Shown here piece after piece: positions 34,901 through 46,648 of a stretch of DNA of 64,000 nucleotides (within the stretch, counting starts at the first letter, position 1; every line of letters starts with the position of its first letter). The notes beneath the pieces are model-generated. The model ran no database searches, was not told the DNA's origin, and worked only from the letters and a program-made list of their open reading frames with translations. The DNA comes from Boesenbergia rotunda (Eukaryota; Streptophyta; Magnoliopsida; Zingiberales; Zingiberaceae): assembly GCA_024364735.1 (NCBI GenBank), contig JAGFNQ010001130.1:659138-723137 (forward strand). Direction: 5' to 3'. The position numbers and the translations under genes are program-made.

Positions 34901-36648
34901 AATTCAAAATGCACTGTCAGACGCTCTGATAGCATCTGAACGTATCTGATTCTCTGCGCTTAATCTATGATACTCGATTTTCTGCTTGATATGTTGTGTT
35001 AATGCTCTGATTAAGCTGCAGGTGACAGGGAAGGATTCAAACACTCGAGGAGAGTTAATGGAGGCCTTTCCTTGGAGCAGGTTTGTCCATTTTCCATCTC
35101 AGGTTGCAACGGACGCTGGCGCTGGCTGGAGCTGCTGACTGGGGCTAGTCTGAGGCAGGCTCAGGGAGTCCAGAAGAGCTCAGTAGTGGCTGGTGGTTGC
35201 AGGAGAGCAGTTGGAGGCTGCAGTGAGGTGGTGACCTGGCAATAGTGGAAGGACTTAAGCGCTTGGTGGCGAACAAGTCTCCACAACTCTGATCAGTAAT
35301 GCTGCGTGCTTGTGTTCTCTGCTGTTCCATCGTTCTTGAGCAAGCAGCTGCAATCTTTGAAGCAACCATCTTTTACTTGAGCACTTGGAGGAAGAAACAA
35401 GAGGCTTGGAGAGTCCATCAGCGAGAAGACACGAAGAAGGGTGTTCTTGCATGAGATCTGCGCTGGGTGGAGCTCGGGAGAAGTTCTGCTTATGTTCTTG
35501 CCTGTTCTAAGTGCTAGTAAGATCTTTCTTGTGTTTCATTGTGCTTAAAACTCTATCTTTGTTGAAACGCTGTGGAGAGGTTACTCTACAGAGAAGGAGG
35601 TTGCTTACTATCCGATTTTTCTGGGGCTTGATCTGCCGACGATCAAGGGATCGCCCACCTTACAGGCACGCCAAGGAGTAGGGGCAAGTTATCTCCGAAC
35701 CTTGTAAATCCTCTTGTTAGCGTTCTTGTTCTTGTGACTAACTTAGGGTTTAGCTTACTGCATACTTTGTTTTATTGCTTCCGCTGTGCTACTAAACCTT
35801 TGAGTTGCAGAAATTTCAAAAGCGCTAAAAGTTAATTGTCTGGCTACATTCATCCCCCTCTCTAGCCATCTATGTTCCAACAATATGTGATGGTTGTAGA
35901 TTGGTGTGTAGGGGTGACACATGTTATTGCATCATGTGCATACGATGCATCTTGTATTTGTTTGAGCTAGATTGTTGTATATGATTGGCATACATATATG
36001 GTTATTAATTTGCATTTATTATCTGATTTGTTTCTGCTCAATAGTATGAGCGGATTATTAACATGTCATGGGGGTTTTCGATTATGCCCGCAAGTATGTT
36101 TTCACATTGGTTTTATGCTCTACATTTGGGAGACTGCATACTTTATTTCTATCTGCTTTGATTTATCTTGTTTATACCATGCATTTATCTATTCGCTATA
36201 CCCGCATAGTTCGATCCCGGATTCACAACTGCTTTCTTTCCTTTTTATTTCAGGAAGTAAATAATTACGTCTCGTATCTCTAGGAGAGGATTCATCTGTC
36301 GTCCCTCAGTGTTGAGTTTTCCGTTTTGAGTTGTTTTTATAGTTTCTGGAGATGTTGTTGGTTTTTATATTGCCAACGACATGTACTTAACTATGTTGGA
36401 CTTTCGTTGATTTTGTATTTCTTTTAGAGAGTTTATATTATTTATTATTTGGATATTATTTAACTGCATAGATGTGATGTTAGTAATTTATTTCGATTGT
36501 TGTCATCCGTGTGTAGGTGTATTTTATATGTCTTATGTACATGTGGAGATGAATGAGTTATATATGTATTTCGAGTTTCATATTATCCGTCGTATAGGAG
36601 AGATGATGTCCGATTTTCAAACAAACATGAGTTTCTAGGGGTGTAACA

Positions 36649-36980
36649 CTCACGGTCCGACATCCAACAGCCAGCATTCTTAGGCCTATCACTCCCTTGG
36701 AGGAAAATCAGTTCTGTAGTGTGCCAAAGTTGGAAACTGAATCTTAGATATATGATTAACCATTAAAATACATTACAGTTGCACCGTAACCTAGAGAAGT
36801 TAATTAATATTACTGTAGGTTATTTGTAATTAATATTATTACAAAACAGTTGTAAAAGCTGAACCAAAAGAATCGGTCAAAGTTAACTGCTCCTAAAACC
36901 GCTTCAATTGATTTTTTTTTGAAACGGTTGTGAAAATGTTATTGTTGGAGACATACGAGATTTAAAAAAAAAGTGTTCGT
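36649..36980. other. intergenic, no gene seen
   Basis: Host DNA to the right of the solo gypsy LTR; nothing recognisable. Confidence 0.6.
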
Positions 36981-37658
36981 TGTTAGGACTAAAAAGAATT
37001 TAGATATTTTTATGATGGTATAATATTATCTATTTTGGACCTAAGCCTTCATGATTTTACTCTTGGACTCTACCCAAAAGAACTCATACCAATGGAGATA
37101 TCTTTCTCTTATAGTCCATAATTTTTTCCATGTGATTTCAATATGGGCTATGCTTGCAACCTTGCAATCCCAACAACTCCCCTCAAATAAAGGACCACAG
37201 GCTCCCATAAGCGAAAAGTCTTTCCGTTTGATTTCAATCCTCAACCCTTTAGAACATTCTGCCCCTCAATCCACCCGACCTACTAGGACTTCATTGTGTA
37301 GCCGCAACTAGGACTTCTTTACATGATGTTTGATCCTTTTGATCAAGACACGGGAGCCATATTTCGTTTGTTTAAGGCTTAACCCACATGATTCAATTAG
37401 ACCATAGCTCTTGTGGATAGTTGATGGTTAGACCTTCTGACAATTCGAGCTCTGATATCAATTGTTAAAACTAAAAAGAATTTAATATATCCACAATAGT
37501 ACGATATTATCCAATTTGGGCCTAAGCCCTCATGGTTTTGCTCTTGGGCTCTACCTAAAATGTCGCATATCAATAGAGATATTTTTCTCTTATAAACTCA
37601 TCATTTGTTCCATATATTTTCAATGTAAGACTATACTTACAACCTTACAACCTCAACA
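36981..37658 (-). mobile_element. TRIM (terminal-repeat retrotransposon in miniature)
   Basis: Two direct repeats of about 195 bp, 36981-37175 and 37463-37658, both starting TGTT and ending CAACA, flank only 287 bp. On the minus strand the order is LTR, primer site (TTGATATCAGAGC at about 37447-37462), non-coding interior, polypurine tract (TTGAGGGGAGT, 37176-37186), LTR. Flanks TTCGT and CTCGT are a near match. No coding region, as for all TRIMs; it depends on other elements' proteins. Confidence 0.88.
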
Positions 37659-38640
37659 CTCGTATCTCATATTATTTTCACAATTCCAACGGACCTCTAT
37701 GTTCGAGTGACCAATTGCAACCTAGTATCATCCTTCCAAATCCACATCATAAATCACCTTTGATTTTGTTTTTTAAGATAATTTCTTGATTTAATTTTCA
37801 TAGGGTGATAATTTTTTTAAATGTTAATGGTGATGAAATTGTAATTGATTAGGATTTGTATTAGGCGATATATTTGTAAATTTTTCCCATGAATCCTTAT
37901 TTTGTTTCCAAGTTGTTCATATTATTTTTCAAGTTTATGATTATATTTGTTATGAGTCTATGTTTTATTTTTATATTTTTTATCTTTAAATTGAATAATA
38001 TCAAGGATTTCTTATAAAGTCATTAGCATATTATTTTTTACCTTTTCAAATCCTTCTATTTATATATTTGAAATTTTATATTTATGAATTATATTTTATG
38101 TTTGTTAAATTCTTTAAAATTTGTATGTATTTTATCTAAAAGTTTATTTAATTTTGATAAATCTGGGTAAAATTTTAGGTGGCATCGTGGGGGGACAACA
38201 CATATATATTTAAATTTGTTCATTAAATTTAATAATCAATTTCATCTTTTTATTTAATTCACTTTATGTATATTATATAAACATAAAAATTCATTTATCA
38301 AGTTAACATCAAACTTTCTCATAAGCTTTGTCCATTTATAACCCTAGTAACTATATAGTAAAAATTATCATGTAATTTTAGTCAAAAGTTGTTTGAAAGG
38401 AGAGTATAATTGATACTTTAGTTATTAAACTATGAACCACATGCTATTTTGATAAATTTTGAAAGAGGAATATCTTTGCATGGTATGAATTGAAAAGACG
38501 CTCTTTTTATTTTATTTTTTGTATATTTTTATATAATTTATGTGGAAATGAACAACACTGGTAAAAAACACACCAAAAAAAAAACTAAAGTGTGGGGTAA
38601 AATAAAATTCTAAAAAATCATTTAAAATGGTTTGTAATGG
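37659..38640. other. intergenic, AT-rich, no gene seen
   Basis: No coding or repeat structure recognised; short frames have random composition. Confidence 0.6.
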
Positions 38641-38780
38641 AATAATCCCAAAAACTGATGGGTAATTTGGTCTTAGATGGGCAGACATCCGCTTCTCGTG
38701 TCCGCCCAATTTAGGCGGAAGCTTTCGAACTAATCGAGCGATCGCGCGCCTCACTCGAATCTCATCGTCTCGTTCCTCAC
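38641..38780 (+). other. probable former 5' flank of the SMC4 fragment
   Basis: GC-richer stretch ending in TTCCTCAC, the same 8 bases that resume at 41734 beyond the hAT element. Before that insertion it was continuous with the sequence leading into the SMC4 exon. Confidence 0.5.
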
Positions 38781-41733
38781 TAGACTTGCCCACGGGTCAA
38801 CGGGCCGGGTCCAGCCCGGACCTGACCCAGGTCAACCGGCCGGGTGGCCCGTTGACTCGGTTCGCCGGGCTGAATCGGAACCGGCCCGACAGGTTCGTGT
38901 GGGCTGAAAATCGCCGAATCGGCGGTTCGAACTGGCTGTTCGGCGTCGTTGGGTTTTTTTGTTTTTTTTATTTTTTTCAACGGTTGAGATTATTTAACTG
39001 TTTTTTATCAATAGTTATCATTTAGTGACCGTTATGATCCAAACTTTATAAATACGAAGTTCATTTTATCATTTTCACACACATCTTCTCTTCTCTCAAT
39101 CTCAATCTCTCATTCTTAAGTCTCAACTTCATAATCTCAACGCGTTCTTCATCTTTCGACGATAATGGAAGATAGTCACGGAACTTCATCATCTCGATTT
39201 CGGAGGGGAAAGAAAATAGTGTATGAGGATCCCAACATTCAAATTCAATCTACCGATGATGAGACCGAGACTTAACCTCAATACCTTCCGATGCCCAAAA
39301 CGCAAGGAAGTATCGATGCAATTACTGTTCGGGAAAATGCTCCTTTAAAATCTTCTATTTTCACTAAACATTAAGCATTGCAATGCTTCCTACAAATTCC
39401 AAGTTGGCGGCGGCTATGAGTCGTTGAAATGACATGTAGAAACGAAGCATCCGACGGAACATGAGTTTGACCGCTCTCAAACACAATTATCAAGATTTTC
39501 TAGTGGTAGTAGTACTGATTCTGGTTTATTTTTATATTCGAATAATAAATTAAGAGAATCATTAGCTAAATTTATTTCCGTAGAACATCTTTCTTTTAGT
39601 TTTGGATCTAAATACGCATTTAAAGATTTTTGTAAAGAATATCTTAATCCAGCTGTTAAACATGTTCCTAGGACTACACTTACTCGTACAATTAGTAAAA
39701 CAAGGAAAAAAGAATTTAATTGATGAATTTTGTAAATCAAATAATAAAGTTTCTTTATGTTCCGATATTTGGAGTGATCATTGGCAAATTCATTCTTATA
39801 TAGGTGTGACTTGCCATTAGATTGATAACTCTTGGATCTTCTAAAAAAGATTGTTAGTTTATATAGTTTTTGATAAATTACATATTGCCCATAACATTGC
39901 ACAATTATTATGTTTAATTTTAGAAGAATATGGATTGGCTCATATAATATTTTCAATATCATTAAATAATGCTAGTTCTAATACCGCTTCGATGAACTAA
40001 AATTTGTTTGTCGACTTATTATTGGTGGTTAATTTTTTTATATTCGTTGTGTATGACATGCTTTAAATTTATGTGTTCAAGATGGATTAAAACTTTTAGA
40101 AAATTATATTCAACCAATTAGAATCACAATTTCATATTTATGGTCGCATCCATCTGTGATAAAACAATGGGGTATATTTTGTAAAGCTAATGGAATGAGA
40201 CCTAAAAAATTTTCACGTGATGTTCCAATACGTTGGAATTCAACTTATCAATTATTACAAGATTCATTTAAATATAAAGATTTATTATGTTTAGTTTTTG
40301 TATAAAATAGTAATACTAATATATATTTATTTTCACAATAATAGAATATTTGTAGTAATATTTGTGAAATTTTAAAAGTATTTAATGATCCAACTGAACA
40401 ACTTTTCGGTGTTTATTATCTCATTGCTCATTTAATTTTAGTAAATTTTTCTAGTATAGTATTAATATTAAATAAACATATCAATAGTGAAGGTTTAACT
40501 TTATGCATATTAGCTATGAAAAATAAATAGAAAAATATTTTTATTTTATTCCTGAAATTTATTTAATTACATTTATTTTAAATCCTTGATTTAAATTAGA
40601 AGTTTTAAAATAAATGTTAACCTTATATTATGACGCTTTAATTCCTATTAAAGATTTTTCTTCTCCGGATTCAGTTAATATTATATATAATATTAGAAAT
40701 TATTTATATGATATTTATAATTAATATTATGTTAAATATGAAATACAAATTAATATTTTTGAAACACAACAACCTACTAGTACTAATTTAAAACTTATAA
40801 AAGCACAACTTTTATTAAAAGAACGAACGAAACGCCCATGAGGATCCTCAAGCTCCACACAGGAACTTGAGAATTATTTTACGACTTCTTTTGATTTTAA
40901 TGAAGTATATAGCGAAGATTTCGATATCTTGAAATGGTGGTCACAGAATGCTTAAAGCTTTTCCGTTCTCTCCGTGATCGCAAAAGAAATTTTAGTTTCT
41001 CCAGTGTCAACTGTTGCTGTGGAGCAGACGTTCAGTGTCGGCGGTAACATATTAGATGAACGGCGATCAACTATGTCTCCCGACTCATTTGCAGGAATTT
41101 CTCCTCCAAATGGGGCGCGAACCCTGGGACGTTAGGCTTCTAGACCGCCCACTGTGAGCGCTTCCAGATTTACCCTGGCGGTCGGTGGAAAATTTTCGTG
41201 AGACCGAGCCGGTCGCCCGAGGTTGGAAAAACCTCGTTAATCATTTTTTTTTCATTGGAAGCTCAAGCGTTACTAGACGATTGGACCAGAGTCGAGAAAA
41301 GGATCCAAGGAATACAACTTTCAGAAGACGAAGTCGAAAAATTTGATACCGAAGGAACAAATACAATGTGAAAAAGGAAGAAATGCAAGTGAGTGATAAA
41401 GATTGTAAAAGGGTAAAAATATAAAAGAACTATGTGGGCTTGATTCTCCTACACCCTAAGAGGATATGTAGGCAATTTATATAAGTGCAAGCTCTTTTTA
41501 AAATAAATTTTATATTTTAAATTTAATTTTAATTTTTAATTTTTTTAATATAATAATCTTGAATCGTGTCGAATCGTGAACCGAACTGTGAACCGGCGGT
41601 TTCAAACTGTGAACCGTAATCGACTTGGGCGATTAAGATTAAGGGTTGACCTCCCACGAACCGTCAAACCGACAACTCCAAACCGTTAAATCGACGGTTC
41701 CGAATCGATCGATTCCGAACGTGATAGGGTCTA
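38781..41733 (+). mobile_element. hAT transposon, decayed
   Basis: 2953 bp flanked by a perfect 8-bp duplication TTCCTCAC (38773-38780 and 41734-41741), the hAT signature. The ends TAGACTTGCCCACGG and ..AGGGTCTA are short imperfect inverted repeats. Sub-terminal regions contain many CGGTT/AACCG and CCCGG words (38790-38940, 41560-41720). It encodes a broken transposase of the Ac/RICESLEEPER type. Confidence 0.9.
39165..41423 (+). pseudogene. hAT transposase, broken
   Basis: Begins MEDSHGTSSSRFRRGKK at 39165. A BED-like zinc-finger remnant lies near 39380-39450 (CNASYKFQ..HVETKHP). Catalytic-region blocks follow: CSDIWSDHWQIHSYIGVTCH (about 39757-39818), VPIRWNSTYQLLQDSF (about 40225-40265), then the C-terminal dimerisation block with LKWWSQNA and LVSPVSTVAVEQTFS (40930-41040). 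Many stops and frameshifts separate these. The tail after 41060 has become unrelated to the family. Family role: cut-and-paste transposase; not functional. Confidence 0.9.
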
Positions 41734-41741
41734 TTCCTCAC

Positions 41742-42935
41742 TTCCGAAAATCTGACCTGCGACCTTCGATCCCGTGCGCGAGTCAGTTCCATGAAGTCTG
41801 AGACAAGCGCCGGAGGCACTCACACTCCTCCTATACGAGGAAGGCGCGTCTCTTCATCACGCAAATGGTGCTGCGCAACGTCAAATCCTACGCCGGCGAG
41901 CAGCGGATCGACCCTTTCCACAAGGTCGAACCTGCCCTTCCTTTATTTTCCCTCTCATTTTCTGTTGTAGGGTTTTCTTTTCGTTTCCTATTACTTGTTT
42001 TTTCCACTCTACAAACTATGCAAACCCTAGGATCGTTAGGATTTAAGAAGCGTTTATGTTGAAGGTGACTGCATTAAAAGGGTTTCGGCATCACTTGGAA
42101 AATATCAGTTCGCCTTGCTGGTTTTTCATTCTCTGTCACTAATTTATCAAATTTTTAATTTTTCAGAGTTTTTCGCTTTTTGTGTTTGGGAAGCGAGCGA
42201 AACAGGTGTTTTTTACGGTTTTAATTGACGCACATTCTTTTCTTTCGAGTACGTTGGTGTTTTGGTTTGTAGTTCAATTGGATGAATACGATGCTGGTAA
42301 TCTATAACTTGTTGAACTGATTTTCTGGGGTTGAAGATGCGCAAAAATAAAGTGTCAGAGTTGATACATATCTCTAGCAACCACTAGAACTTGGAAAGTG
42401 CTGGAATTTCGGTCCACTTTCAAGAAATTATTGACCTGGTGCGCTTTTAATATTCTTAGTTGATTGGTAGTTTATCTTTGAAAGTGTCACTCGAATGGAT
42501 GGATGCACATTTATACCAGGATATGCAACTTATGAGGCGGTAGCTGGAAGTGATTTCGTTATTACAAGAGTTGCGTTTAGGGATAATGCTTCCAAATATT
42601 ACATTAATGACCGTGGAAGTAATTTCAGTGAGGTCACCAAAAAACTGAAGGGAAAAGGAGTGGACTTGGATAAGAACCGATTTCCAATCCTACAGGTATA
42701 CAATTTCACTCTATCAGATGGAAGGATAATTTCTCAATAGTAATTATCCATTTTGTTTTATGTCTTTATTCAAGATACTCCAAATTTAGGTTATAATCAA
42801 GATGATTCTTGTTTTTCCATTTATTCTTTTTATTTTTTAATTCACTATCTTTTGATACTTGGCCTACCAGGGTGAAGTTGAGCAGATCTCACTTATGAAA
42901 CCAAAGGCCCAAGGGCCTCATGACTAAGGATTCTT
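41742..42935 (+). pseudogene. SMC4: SMC4 (condensin subunit) fragment, unprocessed pseudogene
   Basis: SMC4 is the ATPase core subunit of condensin. Five exons of its N-terminal head can be read. Exon 1 (to 41924): RLFITQMVLRNVKSYAGEQR..FHK, preceded by a frame change. Exon 2 (42167-42205): SFS joined directly to LFVFGKRAKQ, so the 17 residues that include the Walker A loop (GPNGSGKS in the family) are missing. Exon 3 (42337-42438): KVSELIH, with TAG for a Gln at 42388-42390. Exon 4 (42520-42695): a one-base loss near its start, then SDFVITRVAFRDNASKYYIN. Exon 5 (42871-42935): GEVEQISLMKPKAQGPHD, then a stop and the gypsy LTR. Introns keep GT and AG ends, so it is a genomic-DNA copy, not a retrocopy. 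The rest of the gene is not in the window. Confidence 0.92.
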
Positions 42936-44058
42936 TGTCACGCCCTCAGAGGACCATGCTCGTTCGAAAATCGGATAACATTTCTCCTGCATGACGAAAA
43001 ATTTGAAACATTATACATATCTCTCACATGGTATATGACTCAGCCATCACAAACAAATAAAATAACTCCACAACCACGCGATATAAAAGATATAAGGGAT
43101 AAAAATAAAAGAATTAAAACTCAAGATAAATTTAACAATAAATATAACAACCCATAAATGCATAAATATAACTCCTTTCAAATCACATATAACTCTCTGA
43201 GAAAATAAATACAGTCTAATAAAGTAAATACGAAAATAAAGAAGATACGGAAATAAAATAAATATGGAAAAATTCCAAAAGGACTTGACACTATGAGACT
43301 GATAACTGGATCCTCTTCTAGCTCTAAGTAATCCATCTATCTGTTATCTGAAACAGAATTTGATGGTAGAGGTGGTGAGTCCGGACGGACTTTGCGGGTA
43401 TAAGAGTAGATAAATGTATGACATAATAAAAGGTAAAATAAGTAGAAAGAAACAACAGTATACAGTCTCCGAAAATATAATAACATCTAGGCATGTGTGA
43501 AACAGAATAATAGTGTAATAATAAAACATACATGTATGTCAAACAAATGCATCAATCATAACTCATATAAATGCAACAAACACAAGAAAATTCAAATATA
43601 ATAAGTGCATATGATGCAATGATATGTGTCACCCTTGACGCCAGTCAAGCCGCTATCACATCACATCTGTGAGGCCGAGTGGGTAGGGTTGTGACAACTA
43701 TATCCACTCCAACAATTACCACTATTATAAGTGGTTGAGTGGACAGGATGTTGAGGAGCCAATTACTCTAAAATCACTAGGAAAAAGGGGGAGTCATCAA
43801 CAACTCTGGTATCCCTCGAAAATAACGGTGAGGGTATCAACTACTTGCCTACAACTTCAACATCCACTACTTATGAGTGGTCGAGTGTGACATAACAGGA
43901 CAGCTGCTCGCACTCTAGCAACTACCACTACCCATAATGGTTGAGTGGGTAGAACAGCTAAATGACTGACGACGGACTTAACCATATAGAAACTAATATT
44001 TGTCAACATATAACTATGTAGATATGGTGCATGACACTAAATACATAATCAACCAGGT

Positions 44059-46151
44059 TGTTGGAAACGGATGGCTAGAGAGGGGGGGGGGGTGAATATA
44101 GCCAATCTCTTTTATCTTTGGCACTTATCAAGATTTCTGCACTCAATCTTATCAGTAGCATAGCGGAAGAAATAAAGCAATAGAGCAGTGCAGAAAACCA
44201 AAACAGAAACCGAAAACAAACAACCACAATTAGCAAGATCGCTAACAAGGAGGGTTTACAAGGTTCGGGGATAACTTGCCCCTACTCCTTGGCGTGCCCT
44301 TAAGGTGGGCGATCCCTTGATCGTCGGCAGATCAAGCCCCGGTTATCACCGGATAGGAAGCAACCTCCTTCTCGGTGGAGAAACCTCTTCACAGTGTTTC
44401 AATCACAGATAAAGTTTAAGCACAAAGAAACAACAAGAAGGATCTTACTCAAACCACTTAGCAAGGACAAGAACACAGCAAGCTTCCCTGAGCTCCACCC
44501 AGTGGTGATCTCACGCAAGAACCCTTCTTCGTGTCTTCCCACTGTCGGACTCCAAGCCTCTTGTTCTCTCCTTCAAGCGCTCAAGTAATGGATGATTGCT
44601 TCTCGAAATCAATAGCTTGCTCAAAGTGATGAAACTTCAAGAACGCAGCAAGCTTGTAATGGAGAACTCAAGGCGCAGCAAGAAGACTGTATTCGAACTC
44701 TGCTTCCACGAAGCTAGCTTCCGCGCTTTTGATTCTCCACACAGCACCAGGTGACAACATCTTCCGTAACCTCCAGCTACCACACTGCCAACGCCAGCTA
44801 CCACTGAGCCCTCTCTGGTCTTCCTGAGATCCCCTCAGCCAAACCCCAGTCTGCAGCTCGGCCGTTGCAACCTGAAATGGAGAATCGGACAAACCTGCTC
44901 CAAGGAAAGCCTCCATTCACCTCTCCTTGAGTGTTTGAATCCTCCCCTGTCACCTGCAGCTTAATCAGAGTGTTAGAGCAGCGTATCACACAGTAAATCA
45001 AATATCAGATGTAAGTGGCAGCAAATCGGATATGGTCAGACGCGATCAGAGCGTCTGACAGCGCAATTTGAATTAAAGTGATCGGTCACCGGACCGATAC
45101 AGGGCTTGTGGGTCGGTCACCAGACCGATCTACTGCTTCGCTGGGATTCCCAGCTCTCGCGGCTATACACGCCTGATCGGTCACCCGACCGATCAGAGTG
45201 AAGCCTGATCGGTCACTCAGACCGATCAGGACAGATGAACAGTGATTTTTTAATCAGATCCAAAGTCCCTGATCGGTCACCGGACCGTTCAGGACTTGAT
45301 CAGCAAGGGAACTCACTCACTTCCAGCTCCCTGATCGGTCACCAGACCGATCAGGAGCAAGGCAGTGAGGAAGCAGCCTGCTCCCTGATCGGTCACCGGA
45401 CCGATCAGGGGCCACACAGTAGGTTCCCAACCTCACTGTGCGCTCCCTGATCGGTCACCAGTCCCATCAGACATCGCTGGATCGGTCACCAGACCAATCC
45501 ACGAAGGAGCAGCGTGCCAATGTCCCTGATCGGTCACCAGACCGATCCAGGGACTCAAACCTAGCCCTCCAAGCTAGGAATTCATCCACCTTAGCCCTCC
45601 AAGCTAAGGATTTTTCCATCTAACTCTCCAAGTTGGGAATTTGCACATAACTCTTCAAGTTAGGACTTTTCACCTAGCCCTCCAAGCTAGGACTTTTCAC
45701 CTAGCCCTCCAAGCTAGGACTTTTCACCTAACCCTTCCGAGTTAGAACATCATCCAACCTAGCCCTCCAAGCTAGGCACCTGACCCTCCAAGCCAGGACT
45801 TTTTCACCTAATTCTCCAGGATGAGAATTTGCACCTAACCCTCCAAGTTAGGACTTTTCACCTAGCCCTCCAAGCTACGACTTTTCACCCAACCCTTCCG
45901 AATTAGGACTTTTCCAACACCTAGCCCTCCAAGCTAGGATTTTTCACACTTAACCCTCCAGGTTATGATTTTTCAACACCTAGCCCTCCAGATTAGGATT
46001 TTCCATACCATGTCTGATCCCCGATCAGGACTTAATCATAATCCATGTCATGCCTGATCCCCGATCAGGACTTAATCATAATCAATAATCATCCACAAAC
46101 TAAAATTGATGTCAACACCAAAACAACAATCAGAGCAAGACTGCATCAATA
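44059..46151 (-). repeat. 3' LTR of the Sirevirus
   Basis: On the plus strand it starts TGTTGGAAACGG and ends ..CATCAATA; the minus-strand start is TATTGATGC where the family has TGTTGATGC. It holds the palindrome array (about 45080-45560) and the ctagccctccaagctagg array (about 45570-46010). Confidence 0.92.
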
Positions 46152-46170
46152 ATCTCCCCCTTTTTGTTGT
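46152..46170 (-). other. Sirevirus polypurine tract
   Basis: Minus strand AAAAAGGGGGAGAT, immediately before the 3' LTR. Confidence 0.85.
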
Positions 46171-46648
46171 TTGACAATCCGATTTTAAGTTTAGAGATCT
46201 CAATCAATATTTTTCAACTTTAGAATCATAGGGGAATCCAGATCCTCCCCCTACAACATGATCATCCTAAACTTAACCAACCACACTCTCCCCCTTTGTC
46301 GAACACGAAAAGGGTCTAGACGGGCTGTTAAGTTCAACCATACTCCCCTTCAACCCTAGGGGTATCCCAAAACAACAAGGATTTGATTGAATATTGATAA
46401 GCATATGATCACATATGACAAAAAGATATAGGCATGGCAAAACAGACATATGGATCATATGAGTATGGTAGCATAAGAATGAACATAGAAATAACGAATA
46501 AGTCATATAGACACACAATAAGCATGTGAACATATAGATAAAGAACATCCGAGGCAAAAGATGCCAAAATCATGCTATAATAAGCAAAAGTCAGGATGGA
46601 CACATCCGTCAGATAGTCAGAAACACATCACACACCAACACAAAATAG

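Larger units (their letters stand above)
33614..35882 (+). mobile_element. Sirevirus-type solo LTR
   Basis: 2269 bp, starts TGTTGATGCAGTC and ends TATGTTCCAACA, with a perfect 5-bp duplication ATATG (33609-33613, 35883-35887). It matches, in the opposite orientation, both LTRs of the Sirevirus at 44059-56773. It contains two repeat arrays followed by about 1 kb of promoter-downstream sequence. Confidence 0.92.
25011..36648 (+). mobile_element. solo gypsy LTR split by four insertions
   Basis: A single LTR of the same family as 10241-19961, in the opposite orientation. It starts GGTTAAATATAG (TG changed to GG) and ends GTGTAACA, with a perfect 5-bp duplication CTCAC at 25006-25010 and 36649-36653. 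Its own pieces are 25011-25224, 25605-25837, 30070-31298, 33103-33608 and 35888-36648, about 3 kb in total. No interior or second LTR exists, so it is a solo LTR. The frame at 25593-25850 is LTR sequence, not a gene. Confidence 0.87.

Noticed and set aside
36981..37658. Cassandra-type TRIM with a 5S rRNA promoter
   Set aside because: I looked for 5S-like internal promoter boxes in the 195-bp repeats and did not recognise them.
41742..42935. A functional SMC4 gene
   Set aside because: Missing P-loop, two stops, two frame changes and a retrotransposon inside exon 5; later exons absent from the window.
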